Shown here: piece by piece, positions 21,020-31,977 of the stretch | Position numbering within the stretch: the first letter of the stretch is position 1 | Layout of the letters: every line of letters begins with the position of its first letter | Source of the DNA: Erythroxylum novogranatense | Lineage: Eukaryota > Streptophyta > Magnoliopsida > Malpighiales > Erythroxylaceae | Reading direction: 5' to 3' | DNA length: 64,000 bases | Assembly (NCBI GenBank): GCA_029891385.1 | Contig: CM057226.1 | Coordinates: forward strand, 90,280,977-90,344,976 | The notes under the pieces: model-generated | Told to the model about the DNA's origin: nothing | Databases searched by the model: none | What the model saw: the letters and a program-made list of their open reading frames with translations, nothing else | Made by a program: the position numbers and the translations under genes

Positions 21020-22835
21020 TGTAGGAAAATCCGGGAGGAACGTCACATGTTCGAAGCGGAAACAAAAATTTTATTCGGGACCTTCCGAAACCCAGGATCC
21101 GGTGTCGGTATGAAAACCTCAAACTGAATAGCCAATAGAGACTATCTCTAAAGGTATCCACGCAGAGATCGAAAACCTAACCGAAGTCAAACCCTTTTGA
21201 CCGGGAATAGCTAGAAATGAATAAGAGCTGCTAGACCCTACCTACGTCTGAAGAGCTTGAGATTGACGTTGGTATCCTTGTTGGAGAAGAGAGAATCCGA
21301 TTATGCCTTAAGGAAGAATGAAGAAAATGAAAACCTAGTTTTTCCAAAGCTTAACTCTTAAGCATTCTCTTTTTCCTTCCAAGCAAAAACCGTCATCCTT
21401 CATGCATCCAAGGAAGCCTCCTTATAGGTTTATTTAACAATTAAATAAGACACCTAAAGATGAGGACATTTGGATGATTAATGGCCATTAGATCCTTAAG
21501 CATTAAATGAAGGCATCTTTGACTTTTCAACATTCTTATCCTCTTCTCATGTTCCAACGTCCCACATGGCTTATATATATAATAATTAATTAATTAATTT
21601 ACTTAATTAATTAATTAGAATATAAATGCTAAGGTCCGATCTAACTGGGGAATTGGTCTCTACGGCCTCTCAAGACCCCGATCTTTGAAACAAACTCAAA
21701 ACCTTTCTTAGCAATATTGATGTCGCGATCTCATCGGGACATATCCCAATCCATTGGGATCCATTTAATCTAATGCTCTCCATAATTGGAACTCTGTCCA
21801 ATTACTATTTTCTGATTCTCGAGTCACTCTTATCGTGTGACCCTTTAGGTTTCGGTTATGTTGGCCACTTAGATTAACAATTAATCGAGTAAGTCATGAG
21901 CGGTATCTAGCAACACATCATGACCCCAATTGACCGGAAAGTAATCGGTTTGATGAATTCATCACGAACGGATCACGAACCCTTCCATGTACACCATTGT
22001 GCAATTAGTCCTTTCATCATCCTATACCCCACTTGGTTATGAGTATGGCTAATATGTCAACTCTTACTAGACTAAGTCTAGCCTAAGTGAAATCAGTTCT
22101 GTCGAGGACTCATTACTTTATATGTCCATGAAGACACTCTTCATGACATAGTCATGCTCGCCGAGACTTAAAGTAATAATCCCGACAAGAGGTTGTGGTA
22201 TCTCTTACATTCTCACGAAGTGATGAATCCTTTATTGGCTACTCAATTACCTTCAATACCTCAAATCGCACTCCAAGCACCACCCTATGAGTAACCTCCG
22301 GAAGGCCACAAGGAATGGAGTCAAAATGCAGGATCAAGATATCAAGATATCCTTGAGTACCTCAAGTCTAAGGATACTTGCACCATTGCTATGATGAGAT
22401 TATCACCGACATTAAATCCATGTGATGATCTCATGGCAGTCATCCAATGAACTTACTACCACTAGTAAGCATCCATATGTCAACTCTAAATATCTCATAT
22501 TTACAGCTTCGAGATCCACCGCTTGATCCAATCAAGGAGTATGACATATGCTAGTCCGTCCAATTAATGATGTCCAGCCTCATTAATCCTATGACTAGGA
22601 AAATTTAGAATCTTGACATAATTGCACATGATAGGAATCTCGGGATTATGATCACATCATAATTTCCTTCATGCTATGTCATATATCATGGACTTCATTA
22701 ATTTGATTAAAGATCAATATCAATTCATAAAGAATATCAAATAAATGAAACATGCCTTTCTTTATTTATTCATAAAGTCATACATGACTATGAACAAAAG
22801 CGCTAAAGGGATTGCCTTTAGGCACTACTCTAACA
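21020..22835 (-). repeat. Element G 3' LTR
   Basis: 1816 bp from TGTAGGAAAATCC to CTCTAACA on the plus strand. It matches 28808-30632, with short C/G-run indels near the start (for example CCGGG against CCCGGG). It contains a TAAT/ATTA-rich stretch at about 21565-21625. No gene is present. Confidence 0.93.
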
Positions 22836-22852
22836 AATCTCCCACTGACCTA
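22836..22852 (-). promoter_or_regulatory. Element G polypurine tract
   Basis: The minus strand reads AGGTCAGTGGGAGATT next to the 3' LTR, the expected primer for plus-strand synthesis. Confidence 0.85.
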
Positions 22853-22979
22853 AAGCCAATCGCCTTGGTATCTAATACCATAAGCGAGTACATGAGAATC
22901 AAAATTCTTACGTGACAATGGCTTCGTCAGCGGATCAAGAATGTTACGCTCTGTGGGAATCCTCTCGATCGCGACATCA

Positions 22980-24420
22980 CCTCTAGCAATGATCTCTAAT
23001 CGATGATATCTGCAGATGCGTGTTTAGATCGTTGGTGAGACCTCGGTTCTTTTGCTGAGCAATAGCCCCATTGTTGTCACAATACAACCGTATGGGTCCA
23101 TCACGCTAGGAACCACACCAAGTTGAAATGAACTTGATCCAACGACTTCCTTTGCCGCCTCGATGCAAAGAATGTACTCGCCTCGATCGTCGAATCGCGC
23201 CGTCTCTTGTTTGGAACTCTTCCAATCGACCGCTCCGCCGTTCAACGTGAAAACATAACTCGCGGGATCAGAGTCATCCTTGTCGATTGGGCTGGCATCC
23301 GTATGCTCGCCACTTGAGATTTCCATCTCCATATATCAAGAAAACATCCTTAGTCCTTCGCAAGTACTTGAGGATATTCTTGACAGCCACCCAGTGACCC
23401 TCACCAGGATCCGATTGGTATCTGCTCGTAACACTTAGAGCATACGATACATCGGGCCTCGTACATAACATAGCATACATGATCGATCCTACTGCAGATG
23501 CATACGGGATCTGATCCATGCGAATCCTCTCATCTTGTGTCTTAGGACACATAGATTTCGAGAGTGTTATCCCATGAGTAATGGGAAGAAACCCTCTCTT
23601 GGATTGCTCCATGCTAAACCTCTTTAGCATCTTGTCTATGTACGATGATTGTGAAAGACCAAGCAACTTCTTTGATCTATCTCTATAAATCTTTATCCCA
23701 AGGATATAAGTTGCTTCACCAAGGTCTTTCATCGCAAATTGCTTGGACAACCAAATTTTAACTGATTGCATCAATGAGACATCGTTTCCTAGTAATAATA
23801 TGTCATCCACATATAGCACAAGGAAAACGATTGTATTCCCATTAACCTTTTTGTACACACAATGCTCATCCGGATTTTGTGAGAAACCAAACTCTTTGAT
23901 TGACTCATCAAAACGGATGTTCCAACTCCTGGATGCTTGCTTCAATCCATAGATGGATTTCGAAGCTTGCATACCTTTTCGCCATCATCGAAGTGAAGCC
24001 CTCTGGTTGTGTCATGTACACATCCTCGGCCGATTCCGTTAAGGAAAGTCGTCTTCACATCCATTTGCCATATCTCATAATCATAATGAGCAAGAATGAC
24101 TAGGAGTATCCGAATGGATTTAAGCATTGCTACGGGGCTGAAGGTCTCGTCATAGTCAACTCCTTGTCTTTGACGAAATCCTTTGGCCACAAGCCTTGCC
24201 TTATAGGTAATCACATTACCATCCATGTCGGTTTTCTTCTTGAAAACCCATTTGCACCCTATAGGTTTTATCCCTTGGTGCATCAACCAAAGTCCATACT
24301 TGGTTTATGTACATGGAATCCATTTAAACTTTCATGGCATAAAGCCATTTTTCGACTCTGAACTTTTCGTAACCTCTTCATAGGTAGCAGGCTCATCATT
24401 TTCTATGAGCAATACGTCAT
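22980..24420 (-). pseudogene. Element G reverse transcriptase and RNase H
   Basis: RT begins in the 24286-23942 frame with GCKWVFKKKTDMDG, ARLVAKGF and MDVKTTFLNG. A frameshift near 23970 leads to ASKSIYGLKQASRSWN, the catalytic LYVDDILLLG at about 23800, and the thumb region (SAVGSIMYAMLCTRPDVSYA). Another shift near 23300 leads to RNase H (DASPIDKDD, LNGGAVDWKSSKQET, EAAKEVVG). The catalytic YVDD box is intact. At least two frame changes remove function. Confidence 0.92.
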
Positions 24421-25680
24421 TCTGCTCACTTACGAATCCAGTATCTTCGGGAACAATCGCATCCTACTTGACTTACGAAACGTGTGCAATGAAGGTTGAA
24501 CTATTACTTCATCTAAATGAGTGATGGTCTCGTGTTCAGCGATTGATCGTGCTTGTTTGAGCATCTTGAACTTCTTCAAGTTCGACTTTGCTCCCAATTG
24601 TCTTCGCAGAAGAAACTCTTTCTCTAAAAGACAGCATGCTTCAAACAAACACCTTTTGTTCCTCAAAGAAGGTAGAATTGATATCCCATGGTCTCTTTAG
24701 GGTATCCTACAAACAAACACTTGTCGACTTTGCTTCAAGCTTATCTCGTGAATCCGCTTCACGAAGGTGACAACCCCATACTTTCAAATGAGAAAGATAA
24801 GGTTTTCGTTAGTCCACATCTCATATGGAGTAACATCAACTGCATCTTAGAGGGAACTCGTTTAGCAAGTAAACAGATGTCTCTAGCGCATACCCCCAAA
24901 ACTATTTTGGTAACTTTGCGAAACCCATCATTGATCATACCATGTCCAACAAGGTTCGATTTCTCCTTTCAGCCACACCGTTATTCTGCGGTGTGTAAGG
25001 AGGAGTCCACTGAGATAAAATGCCATTATCTCTGAGATAATCGAAGCTGTTGGTCTAAGTATTCTCCACCACGATCGGATCGTAATGCCTTGATACTTTT
25101 ACCAAGCTGGTTTTCTACTTCATTTCGAATTGTTTGAACTTTTCAACGCGCAGATTTGTATCTCATCGATACAAGTACCCATATCGTGAATAATCATCGA
25201 TAAATGTAATGAAGTAACGACAACCACTTCTGGCATGGATGGACATCGGACCGCATACATCTGAATGTATTAGGTCTAATACTCCAATCGCTCGTTCACC
25301 CTTTGCCTTGAAGGGTAACTTAGTCATCTTGCCTAATAAACAAGATTCGCATGTGTCATATGATTCATAATCAAATGACCTTAAACTGCCACTCTTGTGG
25401 AGTTTAGCGATGCGTGTCTCATTTATATGGCCAAACCGACAATGCCATAAGTAAGTTGACTTTAGATTATCTTTTTTATGCCGTTTGGTGTCATTGACAT
25501 TTAAAATTGGATTAGACATATCTAATATGTAAATACCATTGCACAATGTACCGGTTCCATAAAGCATTCCATTAGAATTAATAGAACAACCATTGCTATT
25601 AAAATTCATATGGAATCCAAATCTATTCGCATAAGAAATGATAATATATTCTTTGTCAAAGCGGGTACAAAATAACAATC
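24421..25680 (-). pseudogene. Element G integrase and pre-integrase
   Basis: The clearest frame (25678-25163) has the GAG-pre-integrase HHCC region (LWHCRFGHINETRIAKLHK, then CESCLLGKM) and the start of the core with the first catalytic aspartate in IHSDVCGPM, then YFITFIDDYSRYGYLY. Between 25160 and 24430 the rest of the core and the C-terminus are in several frames and hard to follow. The second aspartate and the glutamate are not confidently placed. Confidence 0.85.
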
Positions 25681-25960
25681 ATCCAATTCCAAAGACAAGC
25701 CCAAGAGGGAGAGACAAAACATAGGTTCCTACGGCTAATGCAAAGAACTCTTGCTCCATTTCCAACACGTAGGTCTACTTCTCCCTTCATGAGTTGCCCT
25801 CATCGTCACGAGGCCCTCGTGATATCATTACATATGTGAGCCACAACCAGATCAAATACCGGATGTTGTGATCGATATGATTAACTTCAATGACATACAA
25901 ACCTGAAGTAGTCGAGGCATCCGATGCCTTCTTCTCGCTTCGGCGACTCCAGATAGACTT
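25681..25960 (-). pseudogene. Element G protease region
   Basis: This stretch, between the zinc knuckle and the pre-integrase, is where a Copia aspartic protease lies. Only broken pieces are visible, and I cannot see an intact D(S/T)G motif in one frame. The call rests mainly on position. Confidence 0.45.
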
Positions 25961-26925
25961 TGCAATTGCGCCCAATGGCCATCTTTACCGCAATGGAAGC
26001 AAGTTCCTTTGGGGCGACTTCTTTGGTCTTCTTCTTGATGGCGCCCCTTTGGTTTCTTTGCCTTCTTCTTCTTTGGGTTCTTCTTCTTGGACCCAAAAGA
26101 TGAAGAAGCAACCACCAACACTTGCTTACTATCACTCATGATAGTTCCTTTCATTTGTCTCGAAAGCAGATTGATCACTCAGTATTGTAGTGGATATTTG
26201 GTTCATCCGATAGTTTAGCACTAATCGTGCATAAGCGTCGGACAATCCAACCAGAATTAAGTCTATACTTAATTCATGATCCATTGCAAAACCTAAGACG
26301 GCCAATCTCTCAATATAGCCATTCATCTTCGATGCGTCGCCAACAGATGTCCTCGAGCCATCTTGGTAGTGAAGAGAAGCCTTGAGTTCTCGAACCTTTC
26401 GGACCGGGCTTGCTCGTCAAGCAGCTCCCTAAGATGAAAAACTATAGTGTGAGCATCCATGGACTCGTCGCTTATTCAGCTCGGGTGACATCGACGCAAG
26501 CATAATGCAAGTCGCCATGTCACCGCCTTTAGATACTTATTATATGCCTTCGATCATCATCGAAGCATCGACAAACAGTGCATCCGAAACGGAAAATCTA
26601 GGATATATCCTGCACTTTCGGATCGAGAACTATTCTCATATTCCTTAACCATCAAGAAAATTCGGTCCGCTTAACTTGTTGGAATCCATAAGCGGCGAAG
26701 ATTCACACTTGGCGACATTTTCAAATCACCTACACGGATAGAGAGGAAGAATGTTAGAATAGGAATAGCTGCATAATCATAAGGACTTGAATGATATGCA
26801 AAAGCTCCCACTAGTTTCATAGAATCCATAACCCTCATTACTGAATCCAAAGAAATAAAGTGACATAATGTCCTAGTGGGTCGATATCCGATATTGCTAA
26901 GAATGACCTTGGGTTTACCCAACAA
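25961..26925 (-). pseudogene. Element G gag with split CCHC knuckle
   Basis: The capsid-like part is best seen at 26326-26132 (MNGYIERLAVLGFAMDHEL, then LVGLSDAYARLVLNYRMNQ), typical of Copia gag. A lysine-rich linker (KKNPKKKKAKKPKG) precedes the zinc knuckle CFHCGKDGHW at about 26000. The knuckle's last cysteine lies in another frame (GRNCKVYLES), so a frameshift splits it. The N-terminal part (26330-26925) is in several frames, ending in the piece MSPSVNLRRLWIPTS. Confidence 0.75.
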
Positions 26926-27300
26926 GCCATAACTTAGGTCAATCGGTAGGTATCGAACATACCAATTGCATCATCGATAACCGACATTGAGAATGACCTT
27001 GGGTTTACCAACAAGCCACCTTATGTCTCGGGAGGTATCGGATATACCAATTACATCTTAGACACAACTATCGATCGGTCTATCAACTTGTTGATGTATG
27101 CACTTACATTGGTATCAACTCTTTGATGCGCATACATCCGATGTATGCTACCCAATTTCGCCTCTGTCACGTTGACCTTGAGTTTACTCAACAAACTAAC
27201 GCTTCTAGTGAAAACCAACCCATTAATCGAAAATCATATTTTCATGGTTCAACATATCCAGTATAGAGTGAGCTTGGGTTTACCTAACAACCCATCCCTA
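26900..27300 (-). repeat. 90-bp tandem repeat in element G leader
   Basis: A GACCTTGGGTTTACC-type core recurs with its TTGGG/TTGAG part at about 26909, 26999, 27178 and 27274, that is, steps of 90, about 2 x 90 and 96. The copy between 26999 and 27178 is too worn to see. Units also share TATCG...ATACCAATT. The repeats lie in the untranslated leader upstream of gag. Confidence 0.65.
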
Positions 27301-27485
27301 TAAGAACTACGGTTCTTACCATATTAATGGAAGGCGTTAGTTTTCATATACCGAGGAGGATTTAGAAACTCTAGACTCCAAGCTGAAGGATCATAGTCGC
27401 TAGGACTATATGGCATGATTTAGGTTTCATCAATCAAATTGAATCAATCCTTATAATCATCCATCATCCGTCCTGAGCATGTCAC

Positions 27486-27683
27486 AAGTCGACTTTCATC
27501 AAATGCAAGTCACCTTATGCTTCTGCCCACACACAAGTCGACTTGTATGACACAAGTTGACTTATTTCACCTGCCCATGTATAAGTCGACTTACAAGAAG
27601 CTACAAGTCGACTTATACTGAAATCTTGAACAAGTCGACTTATCCAGAAAACAAGTCGACTTATGTAGCAAACAAGTCGACTT
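27486..27683. repeat. AAGTCGACTT palindrome array in element G leader
   Basis: Seven perfect copies start at 27486, 27535, 27583, 27605, 27632, 27653 and 27674. Variants are AAGTCACCTT at 27507 and AAGTTGACTT at 27554. Copy number and spacing resemble the arrays in elements A and B, yet the surrounding sequence is different. The array lies between the 5' LTR and gag, not in the LTR. Confidence 0.9.
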
Positions 27684-27699
27684 ATTCTGCAAGATTGCT

Positions 27700-28795
27700 A
27701 TTATTTCTAATCGGCTAATTCCTCAATCAATGCAATTCCAATTCTCAACACCATCATACCTAAGGTAATATCTGTAAATTGATGTATCAATGAACACTTC
27801 ATTGATCCATGAATGCCTTATATGGTCAAACCATATGAAAAGCTTGAAATGAGTCAAAACTCATAAATATCCAAATAAGTTAAGAACACCCAAATTCTCA
27901 CCCTAAGCATCTCAAGCTAGTGTATACACTCTCAAAACTACTCCGGCACTTGTCACAAAAATTGTGACGGCCAAAACAAGCAAGAAAATGAAATATACTA
28001 ACGAGACACAAAAGTGACCAATTCGGCATTCAAAAATTCTTGGAAAAGAAACTTCAAGCAATTCACTTTGGCAATCATACTACATCAAGATAACACATTT
28101 TTAATCACATTAAAAATTCTGCAAGGCATTGGAATTGAAAAAGCAAACTCAATCAAGCCAAGCAAAACAGTCCCAACAATTTTCACCAAAACTGTCCAGT
28201 TCTGTACATTGCTTTAAATGATCAATGAAACAATTTCAATAAATTATGAGAAAATTATATAGGTTACCACATGTTCAGAAAATGCTACCTGAAGTTTTTC
28301 AGGATTTTATTCCATCAAAAACTCAGTCAACCAAAATAACAAAACCGATTAAAATTCTGTGTTCATCAACACAGCAATTCCCAACAGCATAGAATAAAAT
28401 CGAAAATAAATATCCAATCACCTTGAAATCCAATTTCCATGCTCACAGACATTCACCAACATCTTAGAGACATTTAGGTGAAGGAAAATCCAGAAAAATA
28501 TTTTTCTAGAATTTATTCTTGATTTTATACTACTGCCTGTTCACAGAATGGTTTCAAAAACAGCATCTGTAAGCTTAGGGAAATAATTAGCAAAACTTTA
28601 TCTAATCAAATCGATAAATTCTGAAAATTCATAGACATATTCTCTAACATGTTATGAACATTCCTGGTCAGAAAAATTTCGAAAACCCTATCTCTATAGC
28701 AATTCGAAATCTGAACAGAATGCATGCTACAACATCACAAGCAATTAGGGTTTATGATCTAGCTTCAATTAAAGCTTCATACACGACACCAGACT
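27700..28795 (-). other. Element G leader, no gene
   Basis: About 1.1 kb of AT-rich untranslated leader between the palindrome array and the PBS. The plus-strand ORF at 28014-28217 is not in coding context. I see no structured motif beyond short A/T runs. Confidence 0.6.
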
Positions 28796-28806
28796 CTCTG
28801 ATACCA
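28796..28806 (-). other. Element G primer-binding site
   Basis: The minus strand reads TGGTATCAGAG, one base inside the 5' LTR boundary, matching initiator tRNA-Met. Confidence 0.92.
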
Positions 28807-28807
28807 C

Positions 28808-30632
28808 TGTAGGAAAATCCCGGGAGGAACATCACATGTTCCAGCAGTGGAAACAAAAAAAATTTATTCCCGGGACCTTCCCGAAACCCAGGATCCCGGT
28901 GTCGGTATGAAAACCTCAAACCTGAATAGCCAATAGAGACTATCTCTAAAGGTATCCACGCAGAGATCAGAAAACCTAACCGAGTCAAACCCTTTTGACC
29001 CGGGAATAGCTAGAACAGAATAAGAGCTGCTAGACCCTACCTCTGTCCTGAAGAGCTTGAGATTGACGTTGGTATCCTTGTTGGAGAAGAGAGAATCCGA
29101 TTATGCCTTAAGGAAGAATGAAGAAAATGAAAACCTAGTTTTTCCAAAGCTTAACTCTTAAGCATTCTCTTTTTCCTTCCAAGAAAAAACCGTCGTCCTT
29201 CATGCATCCAAGGAAGCCTCCTTATAGGTTTATTTAACAATTAAATAAGACACCTAAAGATGAGGAGATTTGGATGATTAATGGCCATTAGATCCTTAAG
29301 CATTAAATGAAGGCATCTTTGACTTTTCAACATTCTTATCCTCTTCTCATGTTCCAACGTCCCACATGGCTTATATATATAATAATTAATTAATTAATTT
29401 ACTTAATTAATTAATTAGAATATAAATGCTAAGGTCCAGTCCAACTGGGGTCGGTCCTACCGCCTATCGCCCCCGATCTTTGAAATGACCTCAAAACCTT
29501 TCTTAGCAATATTGATGTCGCGATCTCATCGGGACATATCCCAATCCCATTGGGATCCATTTAATCTAATGTCTCCATAATTGGAACTCGTCCAATTACT
29601 ATTTTCTGATTCTCCGAGTCACTCTTATGCGATGACCCTTTAGGTTTAGGTTATGTTGGCCACTTAGATTAACAATTAACTGAGTAAGTCATGAGCGGTA
29701 TCTAGCAACACATCATGACCCCAATTGACCGAAAGTAATCGGTTTGATGAATTCATCACGAACCGGATCACGAACCCTTCCATAGACAATTCTTGTGCAA
29801 TTCGTCCTTTCATCATCCTATACCCCACTTGGTTATGAGTATGGCTAATATGTCAACTCTTACTAGACTAAGTCTAGCCTAAGTGAAATCAGTTCTGTCG
29901 AGGACTCATTACTTTATATGTCCATGAAGACACTCTTCATGACATAGTCATGCTCGCCGAGACTTAAAGTAATGATCCCGATAAGAGGCAGGTATCTCTT
30001 CATTCTCACGTAAGTGATGAATCCTTTATTGGCTACTCAATTACCTTGAATACCTCAAACTGCACTCCAAGCACCACCCTATGAGTAACCTCCGAAGGCC
30101 ACAAGGAATGGAGTCAAAATGCAGGATCAAGATTCAAGATATCCTTGAGTACCTCAAGTCTAAGGATACTTGCACCATTGCTATGATGAGATTATCAGCG
30201 ACATTAAATCCATGTGATGATCTCATGGCAGTCATCCAATGAACTTACTACCACTAGTAAGCATCCATATGTCAACTCTAAATATCTCATATTTACAGCT
30301 TCGAGATCCACCGCTTGATCCAATCAAGGAGTATGACATATCTTAGTGCGTGGGATTAATGACGCCCGGCCTCATTAATCCTATGACTAGGAAAATTTAG
30401 ATATCTTGACATAATTACACATGATAGGAATCTCAGGATTATGATCACATCATAATTTCCTTCATGCTATGTCATATATCATGGACTTCATTAATTTGAT
30501 TAAAGATCAATATCAATTCATAAAGAATATCAAATAAATGAAACATGCCTTTTTTTATTTATTCATAAAGTCCGTACATGACTATGAACAAAAAGCGCTA
30601 AAGGGGATTGCCTTTAGGGCACTACTCTAACA
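28808..30632 (-). repeat. Element G 5' LTR
   Basis: 1825 bp with the same ends as 21020-22835. Differences are mostly short indels in C/G runs and CAG/CTG words. The right boundary (CTCTAACA) meets the element F post-pol ORF at 30633. Confidence 0.93.
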
Positions 30633-31246
30633 TCGGCACCCTCAGGACAAAGGGTACGAAGGACATCATCCCAAGGATAGTCCCGAATAAGATCGGCGTA
30701 GTGGCAGCTAGGGATGGAAGGAAGGTGGTAGTGATCACGGATGGTGGCAGGGGTGAAGGGTTGAGAAATGGTAACACCTCGAAAACAAATTTCAAAGGTG
30801 TGATGGTAGCGAGCATAGGTGTAGAAATGACGAACGAATGTGTCATTTCCAGGAGCCCTAGGTGTAACTAAGCCGGAAAGGTCAGAAAAAATGAGCCGTT
30901 GGACAAAAGGGTGTAAGGGAGAAAGGTCGTTCCTTGAGTAGCGGCCTAGCTGCGATCTTCGTAGCGAGGTCCGCGTACTCCGGATCGATCGGAGGAGAGG
31001 AGGTGGAAGGGTGAGGTGGAGATAAATCGGAGGGTGTAGAGTAACGGATGGTGGCGTTCTTAGTGCGAGGCATTGACCTGAAAAGAAAATAAAACAATAC
31101 ACACAGAAAATAGTCAAGCAAAACAAAACAAAAAGAACAAAGTCGCGCCACAAGGCTCTCGAACGCAGTGGCAAGAAACATCTTGGTTGCTCACGCCGTG
31201 GTGAGATGAAGAAACCAGACGCCACGGCGGAGGGCGAAAATTTCAC
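30633..31246 (-). pseudogene. Element F post-pol ORF, N-terminal part
   Basis: The likely start is MPRTKNATIRYSTPS at about 31072, in the frame that runs to 30882. A frameshift near 30950 moves the reading into the 31246-30633 frame, which contains FVQRLIFSDLSGLV, FVRHFYTYARYHH and FRGVTISQPFTPATIRDHYH. It ends at 30633, where element G is inserted, and continues in phase at 21019. The layout resembles the extra ORF after pol in Athila-like elements. The biochemical role is unknown, and an env-like role is unproven. Confidence 0.65.
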
Positions 31247-31249
31247 ACC

Positions 31250-31975
31250 CCGCGATACGGTGAAGCTTCGTCTCCACAGTTTTAAACCCTAATCTATAAA
31301 ACGAAAATGAAACTAGAGAGGGAAGAGGGAACTTACGAGGAAAAGCAGAAACGAAGACGGACGACGGAGGAGAATAGCGAGCAATGATTTAAGAAGGAGG
31401 AAGCGCAAGGATGAAGAGGGACGACGCGGCAAGATGGAGAGAAGAAATGAGGTGCGGCGGCTAAAATGAATTTCACCGTAGGGATGTAAATGGAGGAGAA
31501 AAAAAAAAACAAAAGGGCAATGGACAAAAGAAGGATCCGTGTAATGAGGAGAAGGAAGGAATTTCAAAGTTTAGGGTTACAGCGGTGAGTTAACTAGTCA
31601 CGCCATGGCGAACTCAATCATGGAAGCATTGGCATGGCGTGTACTAGTAGCACGCGGCGAGATTCTCGACACCGCTGCTCCTAAGTCCTATTTCACTGCG
31701 AGAATTCAAGAAAACACTAATTTCGACCACTATGCACAAAATTTTCGCTCATTCAACAACAAATACCATGCACCGACTCGGATCAAAAGTTCCAAAGTAG
31801 AATGACATTATTTAAAACAGCCAAACCGAAATCCTACCTACATTAACTCTATCGAGGAAGTTTCTTCCCCCACACTTAATCAACATATTCATGCAAACAA
31901 ACAGTATCAGTGGCATTCCAATTGTCAATAAATTGCACAAATATATGATAAGTACAAGGAAAGAAACTACCTGGT
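31250..31975 (-). other. Element F spacer between pol and post-pol ORF
   Basis: This is a non-coding spacer. It has a CGCCATGGCG palindrome at 31601-31610 and a polypurine-type tract reading TAAGTGTGGGGGAA on the minus strand at 31866-31878. The ORFs at 31313-31567 (minus) and 31605-31805 (plus) show no domain and are probably chance. Confidence 0.6.
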
Positions 31976-31977
31976 GT

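Larger units (their letters stand above)
21020..30632 (-). mobile_element. Copia element G
   Basis: A minus-strand element of 9613 bp with a 3' LTR at 21020-22835, RT/RNase H, integrase, protease and gag remnants in Copia order at 23024-26900, a long leader at 26926-28796, a PBS at 28796-28806 and a 5' LTR at 28808-30632. Flanks read TAATT on the left and TCGGC on the right, so no target duplication is visible. All reading frames are interrupted. The long LTRs and RT sequence suggest the Angela/Tork side of Copia, at low certainty. Confidence 0.9.

Noticed and set aside
30608..30871. Plus-strand ORF of 87 codons
   Set aside because: It is antisense to the element F post-pol ORF and crosses the element G LTR boundary.
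31605..31805. Plus-strand ORF starting MANSIMEALAW, considered as a host gene fragment
   Set aside because: It lies in the non-coding spacer of element F, ends soon, and I recognise no domain.
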